A stretch of DNA of 26,177 nt. Source: Rhodocollybia butyracea. Lineage: Eukaryota > Basidiomycota > Agaricomycetes > Agaricales > Omphalotaceae. The translations under genes were made by a program, and so were the position numbers. Shown piece by piece: positions 1 to 10,028 of the stretch. The DNA is taken from assembly GCA_015501585.1 (NCBI GenBank), contig JADNRY010000796.1, forward strand, positions 1-26,177, read 5' to 3'. The notes beneath the pieces were generated by a model, which saw nothing but the letters and a program-made list of their open reading frames with translations, was not told the DNA's origin and ran no database searches. Numbering within the stretch: the first letter of the stretch is position 1; each line of letters begins with the position of its first letter.

Positions 1-572
1 CACTTCACATGCACGCCCAACCGCTACCGACCACTTACTTACAGCAAAGAAAGCAGTCCATCATTCAACCACAACACTGAGCATTATCCTCCACTTCTAC
101 AACTAATAACCAAAGGAGAAAGTCTGGTTCGGACCCGATCTCAGAGTCGGGGACTTGCCGTGCTTCACACGGCGTTACAGATCTGTAATAAAGGAGACGA
201 CTACTATATACAAATTTATACATAGATGCATATACTACATAGCATAAGGCTTGAGCGCTTGAGAAGTGTGACATTTTTCAGCCGTCTGTGGGGATCGAGC
301 GACTGTGTGACGTGTCTCAGAATGCACACCATTGCGAGGCGACTTATATATACACATCCATATGGATCATCAGTGTATAACGAGTCTGCCTGGGAGACTA
401 GAGGCGACCATAGTTGTCCATATATGATGATGCAAATTCCCCACAAACTTTCCCCTGAGGCAGTGCGGACAAAGTCCCGATGAGAGTTTTGACTGGATTT
501 GTTTTGCTACAAGCACACCCTAAGATGAAGAATGAATATTTGAATGGGAAGGAATCTGCTTTCGACCAGACC
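1..572. other. No gene recognised
   Basis: I see only short overlapping frames on both strands and no recognisable domain, RNA gene or element. The last ~90 bases (from about 480) align loosely with the bases just upstream of the related gene at 15328, so they are probably the 5' leader of family copy A. Confidence 0.5.
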
Positions 573-1815
573 ATGAGCTCTTCGCCCCCAGCAAAAACCA
601 AGAAACAATCTGTTTCCGAGGCTGTGCTAGGTTTCTTGAATAGTAACGGCCCGGCATCCACTTCGGGACGAAAGGCCGTGGAAATCTACAGCACTGCTCA
701 GGTATGCTACGTTATCTTCGTTTCACGACTGCTGCATAGATTGCTAAACTTTTACAGAGACGCAAAGAGCATAAAGAAGAATGGAGGCAGCTGGCATCTG
801 TAGCTTGTGACCTGGTTTATGCTCTTCTCGAATCATCTGAGGGGATTTCTTTGCAAGATGATACGATAAACCAGGCAGTAGAAAGTCTTTTGAATCGGTA
901 TATCTTCTACAGATCCATTTTCTCGCTGATAATCATAATTTTTAGAATTCTTCACGCAATTCGTACCGATCATGCGTCGTCGAATACAAGTACGAATATG
1001 CCATATCGGTCTCTTCTACGCAGAAACCCTCCTGTGTCTGAGGCTCAGTTGCAGTCTTACATGGACCAGCTATATAATTTCCAGGTGCTTTCCTTTTCTT
1101 TTCTTATTTCACATTATTTACAGGACATCTTAGGTGTGGTTGACTCTGTCTCAACGAATTATTGTGCTCGAAGATTGGACTCGATTGGATGCCAGCGCTC
1201 CGAGTCAGACCAGCGATCATTCCTTTCCATTGTTCCCTCCGCTACCCCCCGACCCATTTATTTCCTCCACTATACAACACGGTTCTCCCGATAGAGATGT
1301 CATACAACGTTCCTTAGACAGAAATATTACTCCGCCACGACCTGCAGAACATCGCTCAGAAGCTCGGACCTTTACTCCCCCAATCAGGTCCGCTGTAACT
1401 CCAACAATCCGTTTTTGCCTCTCATCGGGCGTGGCGTCTCTCCTCGCGAGGTATCCTCCGGTGTCGCTCCATTCGCTCCATTCGTATCTCATGCTACAAC
1501 CGACAATTCCCTCAGAACCAGCCACATCGGAGGCTCTTCTTCTACCATTTCAAAGGTGGATAACTCGACCATGGCGAACTGCAACAACGTTACTCATGTT
1601 AATAACTTCTATGGCAATATCATCGTACCGCTTTTCCGGCATTTGGTATTCATCCCAGCGGCGGTTATAATGTTCATGGCAGAAATGGTGCTCAGAGTGG
1701 AGCATATGGCAGTTGGACCCCCGTATCTGGTATTAGAAGCAACGAATTTAGTATGGAGCTCGGCGCTGAACTTTCTGAGCCGCATACTAGGTCAGCCTTT
1801 CCCTCGCGTAGGTGA
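573..1815 (+). pseudogene. Broken copy (A) of a four-exon repeated gene family
   Basis: This is the same gene as the intact one at 15328-16537. Exons run 573-701, 758-897, 946-1084 and 1134-1815, with GT-AG introns of 56, 48 and 49 nt in the same places as in the intact copy. Exon 1 encodes MSSSPPAKTKKQ then a helical stretch ending KAVEIYSTAQ. Exon 2 encodes a helical segment with REWRQLASVACDLVYALL-like sequence. Exon 3 carries about 18 extra residues absent from copy C. Exon 4 holds the Pro/Ser-rich linker and the Asn-rich tail (SKVDNSTMANCNNV). Exon 4 changes frame twice relative to copy C: at about 1370-1395, where the two copies differ by several bases, and near 1629, where a T present in copy C is missing. 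The tail then runs in frame to a TGA at 1813-1815. It could be a pseudogene or could carry sequence errors. Function is unknown; see copy C. Confidence 0.6.
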
Positions 1816-3633
1816 TTGAACAGGGGAGGTGTATCATAATTATCGAATTCTGGTTTGCTCTTACTTTTCGTCGCTTTTTACTTGCTTTTTGTTGTCTCTT
1901 TTCTACCGCACTTTAAAATATAGGTTTTCTTTCCATTTTGGAGTAGGGAAACTGTCTGCTATGTACATTATCCAAGTCAGGAAGAGAGTCTCTGTACGGA
2001 ACTACCGCCTACCAAGAAAAAAGCTATCGACTCATACCAATTACAAGACAACCCTGATCTGCTCCCGTAACCTGATTATCCGATGGACGCCTTAGCGCTG
2101 TAAGCCAGTGTAAGCCCTTCTTTTCCTCTTTTGAATGCTGGATACGTCAAACAGCTGGGCCACGACTGAAAACAGATTATTCTTTTGACCAACCGTGACA
2201 CTAACTGGCAAGTGCAAAAATTCAATCACACGGCGATATGGGATATCTTGTACAATGCCTCCAGGTAAGAGGATCATGGACAAAGCAGTACGTGTCAGAA
2301 TCAGATACCTAGGCGCCTTTTCACTGACTGAGAATGTTACAGTGACCCGAATCGAGCGTCCAAGAACAAAGAACACCTTGCCGAAGTTACTTGTGCCTCA
2401 CCGAGTCCATCTCAACGTCGATCCCATCTACCCTTCCTTCTGTGCTTCTCATCTTAAGGATATGATAGTGTCAAAACCCACGTCGTTGTCTTCCAGCCTC
2501 TAGATCGTTTTTTTTTTTGCTCCTTCCCCTTGTTTCACATGTATCTTTCGGTGTCGTACATGTTATATGGTACTGCGGTTGCTGTCCAGCACCCCGTGTA
2601 TATTGTCCACTTGTGTTCATCGACATAACGGAATAGCATCTGATTACTGTGGATAAAGCACTTTCCTGCTAGATCCGTTGATCGTGTTTCTCTCCGCCAC
2701 AATGAACCCGCTATAGCCATATTTTGTTTTTCTCCGATCGGGTCCTATTTTCTTTCTAATAAATGAGTCCCATCTCGATGCTCGCCCTCTGATGAGCACC
2801 TCCTGTACAGGTTGACCTTGAACCCGAGATATATCTCTTTGATTTCTATATGATTGTCTGATTACCCGAATATCCTTGTCGCCGACAGATGAAGCGAAAG
2901 TAACACTGGAGGTGTGTACAAGCTTAACTAAATATACGGGGCGTATCCTAGTCATGGGTGAATGTAAAAAGTTCATTCAATACTACTTATTCACCATATT
3001 TTCTTTCTGTTGGTCATTAATCATTGAGGTTTCCGGCCTCCTAATCATTGTTCACGCTGGTCTTGCTATCTGATCATGATATTGACTGATATCTGCTCCT
3101 CCCTCTTTGGTCCTGGAGAACTCTAGTGTCCAGATCAGCTCACAAGAGCGAGATTTGAGTCATTATCAAACATCAGGTTTGCTGCCCTTGTTTAGGTATG
3201 AACTTGTGAGAAATTCAGACCTCACTCCGGATCCGTGTTGTATAAAGAATTAAGATCATTCACCGCAGCCGAATTTGACTGCCTGCCTTAATTTCGCTTC
3301 AAAGTTCAAAGCCGTCCAGCAGTTGATTTTATCTACCCTTGGATCTCCCCTAACCGATCCAGTAGGTACTGTTTTCTGAAAAGCCTTTGTTCAAACTGGG
3401 CAATATTGCATATGGAGGCTGGGATTGTGTGCTAACTAAGCTAAAATTTTCGAGATTTTGAGCCGAATGGCGTAAATCTTTGGCAGTTCATCTGAAGTAA
3501 AAACAATCAGATCAAGATCTTCAAGCCCCAGCATCTCTCATTTCTTGCGTGACAAAGTAAAAGTAATCCGAGTAGTCTCCAATCTTCCTACAATGTAGAC
3601 GGGGATAAACTCAGCCAAACAACCCATTAGGCT
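1816..3633. other. 3' flank of copy A, then no recognised gene
   Basis: From 1816 to about 1935 the sequence is T-rich and matches the downstream flanks of copies C (about 16630-16745) and E (about 23080-23175), including a shared ...AAATATAGG-like segment. The family's repeat unit therefore extends past its stop codon. From 1935 to 3633 there are overlapping open frames on both strands (for example 2195-2503 plus, 2092-2376 minus, 2644-2976 minus), none with a recognisable domain. I do not call any of them genes. Confidence 0.45.
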
Positions 3634-3640
3634 TATAAAA
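3634..3640 (+). promoter_or_regulatory. TATA box of the eight-cysteine secreted protein gene
   Basis: TATAAAA lies 79 bases upstream of the ATG at 3719, the usual distance when the 5' leader is short. It supports the start codon chosen for that gene. Confidence 0.6.
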
Positions 3641-3718
3641 GCCAGTCCAAAATCTGCTTCACTTCCTCACTCGAACAGCCAACTGCATTCGTTCAAGTAC
3701 TATTCACCAACACTCATT

Positions 3719-4315
3719 ATGCACATTAAACTTGCTTTCGTCACTATTGCCCTCGCTACTCTTACGGTCGCTATCCCTCTCCCTCCCGATATAGTTTCCA
3801 GAATCCCTTTGATTGGTGGTGCCATAGCATCTGTCATAGGAGTTGTAAATGATATACTCCAAAACATCGATATCCTCGATATCGGTCCCGCTCTCCCTGC
3901 TGAGGTCTTTCGTCGTCAGCTCGCTGAGTTGCCTATTATCCTGAAGCTGCCTCACACCATGCCTCTCTCCAGCCCGCCCCTTGTACTCCGTCGCCAGGGC
4001 GCTCCCACCGATACCTGCACCGGTTCCCCTACTACCATTCCAGTGTGCTGCGACAACAGCCCTGTGCCTTGTAGCCTTCTTGCCCCAGACGATGTCTGGT
4101 AAGTGATATCATTCTGTACCTGCCAAGCTTGAAACTTCCTCATTGTTGTATTGATAGCGATGCTCCGAACCAAGCTTTGTGCTGCGAATTTGAGGGTAAT
4201 TTGAAGAATATTGATGATTTTGGTAATTTGATACTGACTGATGCTTCGTGAAGCTGCCTCTTCCAGCTTCCAGTGCTTTGCTGCTGCCAATACTACTTCG
4301 GACCACGACGATTAG
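3719..4315 (+). CDS. Small secreted eight-cysteine protein, hydrophobin-like cysteine order
   Basis: The model is three exons (3719-4098, 4158-4195, 4254-4315), 159 aa. Residues 1-18 form a signal peptide (MHIKLAFVTIALATLTVA). A hydrophobic Ile/Val/Leu/Pro-rich segment follows, with two Arg-Arg pairs before Gln (about 90-95) that could be Kex2-type sites. The C-terminal domain has eight cysteines in the order C-CC-C-C-CC-C: Cys100, 110/111, 118, 127, 135/136, 147. Cys127 is created by the first splice (TG|C), which supports intron 1. That is the cysteine order of hydrophobins, but the C3-C4 loop is only 6 residues, far shorter than in class I and shorter than in class II. Intron 2 has GTAATT and CTGAC, but its acceptor (GAAG at 4253) is weak. 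Without that splice the last cysteine is lost and the protein stops after LTDAS. If hydrophobin-like, it would coat hyphae or spores at air-water interfaces. It may equally be another small secreted cysteine-rich protein. Confidence 0.55.
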
Positions 4316-4764
4316 TGCTCTGGCTTTGCCACTACTTACTACCGAAAGCACCGGTCCATGCGCCCCTGGTCTCCCTTCTGTCACAACTTCTTTCATTGAG
4401 AATTCGGTTCAAAAGTATCTGTTTCGTCTAGCTACACTTGTAGATAAAATAGAAGATGAATTTCCATGTGTCTGGTACTCAAACGGAGAATAACGACAAA
4501 TGTTCAATAAAATCTCACAAGGAATACGCATGGCCTCGATGCACTTGCTACAGGTCACTCAACGCTCTGGTATCCTGGATAAGCCAAGAAGAAAGTTAAG
4601 TTTCTCTGTGCTGTTGCCGAAAAAATTGTGTTTACTTTTCTTTTCTAACTGTGTTTGAACTGCTGCCATATTACTAGATGGGATGTCCTTCTGGGTCGAA
4701 TTGAGGATTTCCTCTCGTGTACATGAAGGAGCTTCTTGCCAACGGCGGAGGCGTATTGACGTAT
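4316..4764. other. 3' flank of the secreted protein gene; nothing recognised
   Basis: The frame 4248-4493 overlaps the end of the secreted-protein gene. It encodes a hydrophobic Leu-rich stretch but starts with GTG and has no recognisable domain. A use as an alternative last exon (acceptor at 4266) cannot be excluded. The rest is AT-rich and featureless. Confidence 0.35.
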
Positions 4765-5000
4765 TGACTTCGACTCCCGCCAACCTTGTTCACCATCCAA
4801 TAATCCGTTTTCCTCATCAAAAGCACCGTCTTTCTCCGTGCATTAATTAGCGCTGGCCTACTGCTACTAGTTTGAAATGGTGAGTATTTGAGCACCCAAC
4901 TATTTTTCTTTTGGAATGACCTAGCTGCAACCAATAATTCCCTCAGAACCAGTCACATCGGAAGCTCTTCTTCTACCATTTCAATAACTCGACCACGGTT
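4765..5000 (+). repeat. Fragment (B) of the repeated gene family
   Basis: Two blocks align with exon 4 of copies A and C. The block at about 4770-4815 (CCCGCCAACCTTGTT then AATAATCCGTTTTCCTC) matches the segment before the Asn-rich tail. The block at about 4928-4998 matches the tail start (CAACCAATAATTCCCTCAGA onward to ...AACTCGACCACGG), with 8 bases lost just before AACTCGACC. The sequence between is unrelated or rearranged and no frame is kept, so this is a decayed copy. It also shares the CCCGCCAACCTTGTT block with fragment D near 21865. Confidence 0.6.
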
Positions 5001-6072
5001 GAATACTCGGACAGCGGTGACAATAGTCTTAACGTTGACAGTGGAAGTATGAGTGAAAGTAGTATTAGCAAAAGTGGTGGCGGCGACAACGACGGTGAAA
5101 GAGGTAGAAATTGTAGACAGCTATCAGTGTTGTGTCGCGCAAAATTCGCGTCGCAGATTTTTTTGTCCAGTATGTAGAAGTTGAAACTGGTGGAAAGGCT
5201 ACAAATCTGACCCCAGCTGTGAAAGCACACTCAAGGCATACACGCCTGGCTTGGACGTTACTAGTTCCAACTGTACTTGCAAGCCAAGGAGCGGGATTCC
5301 TTCATCGATACCGTTGACCAGCTACCAAGGTGTCACCAAGTTCAATTCCTTTTGCTTTCGAACGGGTTGGTGGACTTGACGAGGATGAATCCAGACGTTC
5401 ATGATATTGATGCTACATATCACACACATCCCCACCTACATACATGTCTATATACGAATCAGTTTTATGTTTTTCCAATAATACAAGCATGTAGTCACGT
5501 ACGTTCAGTGAATAGCTGGAGAGACAAGACTTGTGTGGGCATCGTTGGCAACAACGAGGACTCAACATAACCACAGTGCGGCAAGGCTGAAGGAGTAGAA
5601 GTGCAAACAGTTGCTCTTACAATGTTACGCGTGGTGGCTGTATGCATAAAGTGAAACTGGGCAGGGGCAAAAAAACTCAAAAGCCAGGATGAAGTCTAAC
5701 TATACCTCGACTCGTAGTGTCAAGAGTCTGCCTACGGGAGAGAAAGGATGGAGTCGAGTATATATGCCACTATACCTGATACCGGATCTATATTTTTTAA
5801 ACACTTGCAAGTGTGGGCCATTGCGCAGAGCGCGTGGCAGGTACAAGTCCTGTGATTATATTTTGCAGCAGAAGGGCGGTATGTATCTGGTCCCAGTAAC
5901 ATATTGACATTTCTGATACTCAAGTTATCCAATATACTATTACCACTATTGCTCATACTGTCATGGTAGAACACTCTGCCTTGTGAATCTAGTATCCGTG
6001 ACACAAAATGACTCTGCAATGAACTAAAATAAGAAACACCTCTTAGCCTATAAGTGGTTTGATTGTTTGCAA
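5001..6072. other. No gene recognised
   Basis: A Ser/Gly/Asp-rich frame runs on from fragment B over 5001-5110 (encoding DSGDNSLNVDSGSMSESS) and may be relic tail sequence. The rest holds only short conflicting frames. A 177-aa minus-strand frame (5732-6265) crosses the boundary of the TIR element at 6073 and is not a gene. Confidence 0.4.
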
Positions 6073-6325
6073 TAGTGGCGGTCAGACCTTGTGATTCAGG
6101 TCTTGATTCTGATTCAAAAGTGGGTTCAAAATGCCAGTGGTAGTGGTAGTATAACCGACGTGGTCCCATTTCAGAACTACCGGGGGCCCTATCACGCCAA
6201 ATACATGCCTGGGATGCATAGCCTCCACAATGCTGTGACCAGCACACACAAGTGCCGTCGCACAAACGTCGAGACTAGAATTGTGAATCCAGTGAACCAA
6301 CTACATGAGTAGATTCGCTGGATTC

Positions 6326-6948
6326 TAGAGATGTCCACGAGTCCGGATCCAAGTATACTTGGATCCGGAGCGCAAGTACTTGTGGCCTAAAAGGCCTGAC
6401 TTGTGACCCGCGGCTGACTCGTGGGAAACGGGTCACTGACTCGCAAGTATTATCTGCAAGTACTTGCGGGTCTCACAAGTACTTGTGGATCCACACACTA
6501 ATCAAGTAGTTACAGCTATATTCACAAGTATTTACTTGCATACAGTGATCGTACAGTGTATAATGTTATTAAAAACCTGTACTTTACTTGTTACACTAAT
6601 TTCATACTATGGTATGAAGTAAAAATGTACTGACAGTTAGGCTTTGGATTGTAGACAGCCTACGGCGATTGGGCGCTAAAATAAGCGCTCAGTCGCTGTG
6701 AGCTGTCTACAACCTCAAACATGTGTGGCAGTACTTGATAAGTACTATAATAAATATATGAGTTCATATTGCTTGCACAAGTCACACAAGTACTTGCAAG
6801 TCAACCGAAAATTGCAAATGGCTGACTTGTGACCCGCGCCTGACCCGTGGGAAACGGATCCTGGGATCCGCGAGTCACATACTTGCGGGTTTTCCCACGG
6901 ATCTTACCTGCGAGTACTTGTGAAGACTTGGACTCGTGGACATCTCTA
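6326..6948. mobile_element. hAT-type MITE, 623 bp, with 8-bp target duplication
   Basis: The termini are perfect 19-bp inverted repeats (TAGAGATGTCCACGAGTCC at 6326-6344 and its complement at 6930-6948). They are flanked by a perfect 8-bp duplication CTGGATTC (6318-6325 and 6949-6956). An 8-bp duplication with TAGAGATG-type ends is characteristic of hAT transposons. No transposase is encoded. The subterminal regions carry at least six copies or near-copies of AAGTACTTG (about 6375, 6460, 6477, 6733, 6787, 6913), plausibly transposase-binding sites. They also share a direct repeat of about 37 bp beginning GACTTGTGACCCGCG (about 6400 and 6822). Mobilisation would need an hAT transposase encoded elsewhere. 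Confidence 0.88.
6643..6719. repeat. Hairpin at the centre of the hAT-type MITE
   Basis: Two arms of about 35 bases (6643-6677 and 6684-6719) flank a 6-base loop, sharing TTGTAGACAGC and GCGCT blocks. Nearly all arm differences are transitions, so as RNA most mismatches become G-U pairs. It may be a conserved structural core or the remains of a nested foldback. Confidence 0.6.
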
Positions 6949-7278
6949 CTGGATTCACGAGGATTCACGATTCAACGATTCAGTGATTCAAGGCCGGGCA
7001 TATATATAAAAATGATTTCACTAGATACATAAATAGCATTACTAGAAGAATCAACTTGTTGAATCAAGTTCTAAAGTTTGCGGTCAAAGTTGAATCAGGA
7101 TTCAGCCTGATTCTTGAATTTTGAATCCACCTCTGAACCAACTTTTGAATCAACACCTGAATCCGAAGGTCTGACCGCCACTAATAATCACTGCTATCTC
7201 AGTGTCTAATGAGTAGTTAGCCATTCCGTCAAGTGAAAATGCAATCAGTGATCACAGGAGGGGCTATTTGTATGGACT

Positions 7279-7569
7279 CTACATTTTTTCAATAAAAGTC
7301 AAAGCCTCGGCAAAGTGACCTGTGATAAATGAGCGCAAGGAAAGAGCACTGGCAGAAAAGATATTAACGCGCTGGAAGATCAACCCAGGCAGCACCACAG
7401 CAAATGACCGGGAAACAGAGAGCATTGCAAGCAACTCTAGGCGTTCAGTAGAGCAACGGAATTCAAGTGCGGAACTGTCATTTGCAGGAACTCGAGTGCT
7501 GTCGAGGGACGGAATAAGATAAAATGAGACATAGGCTCTCAAAATTTTTGTAGTAATCTCAGTGGGCAC
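7279..7569 (-). pseudogene. Possible F-box-like N-terminal remnant
   Basis: A 96-aa open frame starts MPTEITTKIL, with hydrophobic helices spaced as in fungal F-box-like proteins (LPxEIxxKIL near the start). At about residues 50-80 a block reads LLAMLSVSRSFAVVLPGLIF then QRVN, which fits the common LVSRxFRxxxxPLLFRxV element of mushroom F-box-like proteins. The frame ends after FIEKM. The transposon end at 7183 lies about 95 bases downstream, so the gene may have been cut or displaced by insertion. If real it would have been a substrate adaptor of an SCF ubiquitin ligase. No LRR or other C-terminal domain is visible. The call rests on pattern resemblance only, and the opposite strand is also open here. 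Confidence 0.3.
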
Positions 7570-8319
7570 TGCAAAAGTAAAAAATCAGCGCAGGGGATAA
7601 GAAAGATGCCCAATTAGTACTTGCAGGAAGTGATGGTCAGCATTTTGTGTGCAAGGTACGGAACCAAAAAACAAGCTAGGTAATTAGAGGATGAAGTTGC
7701 CATTGAGAGCAATAAATATACTAAAAGAGGCACAGCTTCAACCACCACCAATAGAAGATGAAAATCCAAGGAGGTAAAGAACGGAGTCGCAAATAGGTAA
7801 GATAAACGCCGTGTGGCATTATTGCATCGATTGCATCGAGAATTCGCGCATTAGATGCCTGCAACCTGCAACAGAACTGGCTTTTACTTTTAGTGCAACA
7901 AATTCAAGAGAAGAAAATATAACATCAGTGGAAATAGTGGTGCACAAAATGGAACACAAAAAGGATATAAGTAAAGTCACATATGTCGCCAAAAAATCAA
8001 GATCAAAGAAAGACTGAGTCCACAAACCCTGAGGTGCATGTGCACCGAGCATATAACACATACAAAGCAGTGGTGTATGCAAAGCGAAACGAGAAAGCGA
8101 GAAATGGATTTAAAGGAATGACGAGAAGCTGCACAAAAGTTGGTGCAGAGATGAGCAACTAAAAGATCACATGGCAATTGCTTTGACATCCCAAATATAT
8201 CGAAACTAAATCTCCTTATTAGGTCAACTCAATTTGGACAAAATCAGGCTCAATCGGGACAGATTCTCACGCTGAAACCCGCCATAAGGACGAGCCTTCA
8301 TTTCATTCAGGACTCGTAA
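7570..8319. other. No gene recognised
   Basis: A-rich sequence on the plus strand with short frames on both strands (for example 7811-8017 and its antisense), none with recognisable domains. Confidence 0.4.
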
Positions 8320-9682
8320 TGGCTGGACATGTCCAACGCGATTTGAACAAGTTTAAAAACTTCATTTAAATGAGCTATTGGATTGTTCTTGTGCATAGCT
8401 TACAGTCCCACTTTGCTTACTCCGAGTATTTTAAACAGGGATTTAAATCCGTAAATTAAACAACTACTTAAATCAGTAAACATCAAGCAGTTTAAATGTC
8501 ACGCTCAACATACGGGTGGTATTGAACGTACATTTTAAACACCATGCATTTAAACAAAATTCTTTAAATATATGAAGACATTTAAATCTCACCTTTGAAC
8601 AAAAATCCAACAGAGATCGAACATCTTGTTCTGAATATGAGCACAACGCTGGACGGATGCATGGGGACAGAGACTCAGACATCTGCGTGGTAAAGCATTT
8701 GAATCATGTCAGATCTCCTGTTGTGAAGCACGACAGCGCACCTGATCAAATATTTCACTCTTGTTGAATTTGGGCATGCACTTGCCGGATTAGCGATAGA
8801 CTCTAACTCACAAAATTTTGAGTAACCATTAGGGCCAGCACAGATGCATGCGGCTCACGATCGTGCGATGGTTGTCGGCGAGCTTGGGATAGTGGTGGTG
8901 GTGGTGAGAGAACAAGAGGCAAGTTACCTTCAATCGGTTGGCCACCGAACAATAGATAATGGATGGCCCAAGCTTTGAATGACAAATAAGAGTCGGCCAG
9001 GCTTGCACATGACCGTGTAATTGGCCATTGTCTATTGTTCGCGTTTGAAGGTACTTGGCTGTTTTTCTCTCGCCACCACCACCACTATCCGACGATTCCG
9101 ACCACTATCCCAAGTTTGCCAACAGCTGTCGCATGAGCCGCATGCATCCGCACTGGCCCTAACGGCGGTACTCAACTACACAACCTTTCATGAGTTAGAT
9201 TCTATAGCTGCTGCCAAGTGTACACCCGAATTCCAACACGAGCGAGATATCTTATAAGGTGTGCTGTTGTGCTTCGAAGAAGGAGATCTGGCATCCAAAT
9301 GCTTTACCACACAGATGTCCGAGTCCCCATGCATCTGTTCAGCGCTGTGTTCACAGAAAAAGATGTTTGACTCAGATCTCTGCTCGATCTTTTGTTCAAA
9401 GGTGAGATTTAAATGTTGTAAGTACATTCAAGGAATTCTGTTTAAAGCACGGTGTTTAAAATGTTTGTTTAATACCACTGACCATATATAGACTGTGACT
9501 TGTAAATTTGCTTGATAGTTTTACTGATTTAAGTACTTGTTTAATTTACGGATTTAAATGCCTGTTTAAACTTGAAGTCACGGTAGAGTAAACAAAGTGG
9601 GACTGAGCTATGCACAAGAACATGAATCCTCATTTAAATGAAGCTTTAAACCTATTTAAATAGCGTTGGACATGTCCAGCCA
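8320..9682. repeat. Large imperfect inverted duplication (foldback), ~650-bp arms
   Basis: The left arm (about 8320-8967) and the right arm (about 9023-9682) are reverse complements along nearly their full length, with scattered substitutions and indels, around a spacer of about 55 bp. The outer ends share TGGCTGGACATGTCCAACGC. The inner ends share GAACAATAGA(T/C)AATGG. Other shared landmarks are GATGCATGGGGAC, GGTAAAGCATTTG, TTAGGGCCAG and runs of TTTAAA/ATTTAAAT. I find no coding region and no clear target duplication (flanks CTCGTAA and TGTTTAAA). It could be a foldback transposon or an inverted segmental duplication. A transcript would form a long, mismatched double-stranded RNA. Confidence 0.85.
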
Positions 9683-10023
9683 TGTTTAAAAAATATAGAT
9701 CCGGTTTCTTACTATACTTAGTTCCAAGCTATCCGAGCTGGCCTTGAACGCGTCAATCAGTTCGGCTCCAGTAAAATATGCGCCTTAAGGCCGTTCGGAA
9801 TGTCCGAGTGTTGCAAAACTGTACAAAATTGGACCCCAAAATGCTCGAAATCCGAGTGGTCTGCCGAAATTAAGAGCGTTAAATAATCAAGAAGGGAGGA
9901 AATCCTAGATATTCACGTTACACTGTACTATACATGATTGGCTCTGCGCGCCAGGGTGTTTGACTTCACACTGCCACAGCAGCTGGTTGTGTGCATCCGC
10001 GTTCACGCAAATGGGCCATGGCG
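9683..10023. other. Intergenic sequence before the copia insertion
   Basis: No gene seen. The short frames at 9938-10187 run into the 5' LTR and are not meaningful. Confidence 0.45.
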
Positions 10024-10028
10024 TGCCA

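Larger units (their letters stand above)
6073..7183. mobile_element. Small non-autonomous DNA transposon (TA target), interrupted by a second MITE
   Basis: The ends are inverted repeats of 27 bases with 2 mismatches: GTGGCGGTCAGACCTT plus GTGATTCAGGT at 6075-6101, and its reverse complement at 7155-7181. Each end is flanked by TA, which would be the target duplication of a Tc1/mariner-like element. A weaker match extends inward through repeated GATTCA motifs on both sides. Without the 623-bp insert and its duplicated 8 bases it is about 480 bp with no coding capacity. The TA duplication is too short to be decisive, and PIF/Harbinger-type or hAT-type origins remain possible. The insertion split it at 6318-6325. 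Confidence 0.65.

Noticed and set aside
4973..5230. 85-aa Ser/Leu/Pro-rich minus-strand frame
   Set aside because: Low-complexity shadow of a Ser/Gly/Asp-rich plus-strand sequence next to fragment B.
5732..6265. 177-aa minus-strand open frame
   Set aside because: It crosses the end of the TIR element at 6073, half of it lies in transposon sequence, and no domain is visible.
6847..7032. 61-aa open frame
   Set aside because: Spans the right end of the hAT-type MITE and its target duplication; not a gene.
8473..9491. Similar short frames in the two foldback arms, containing FCSKVRFKC
   Set aside because: The resemblance follows from the inverted duplication itself, and the flanking parts do not keep frame.
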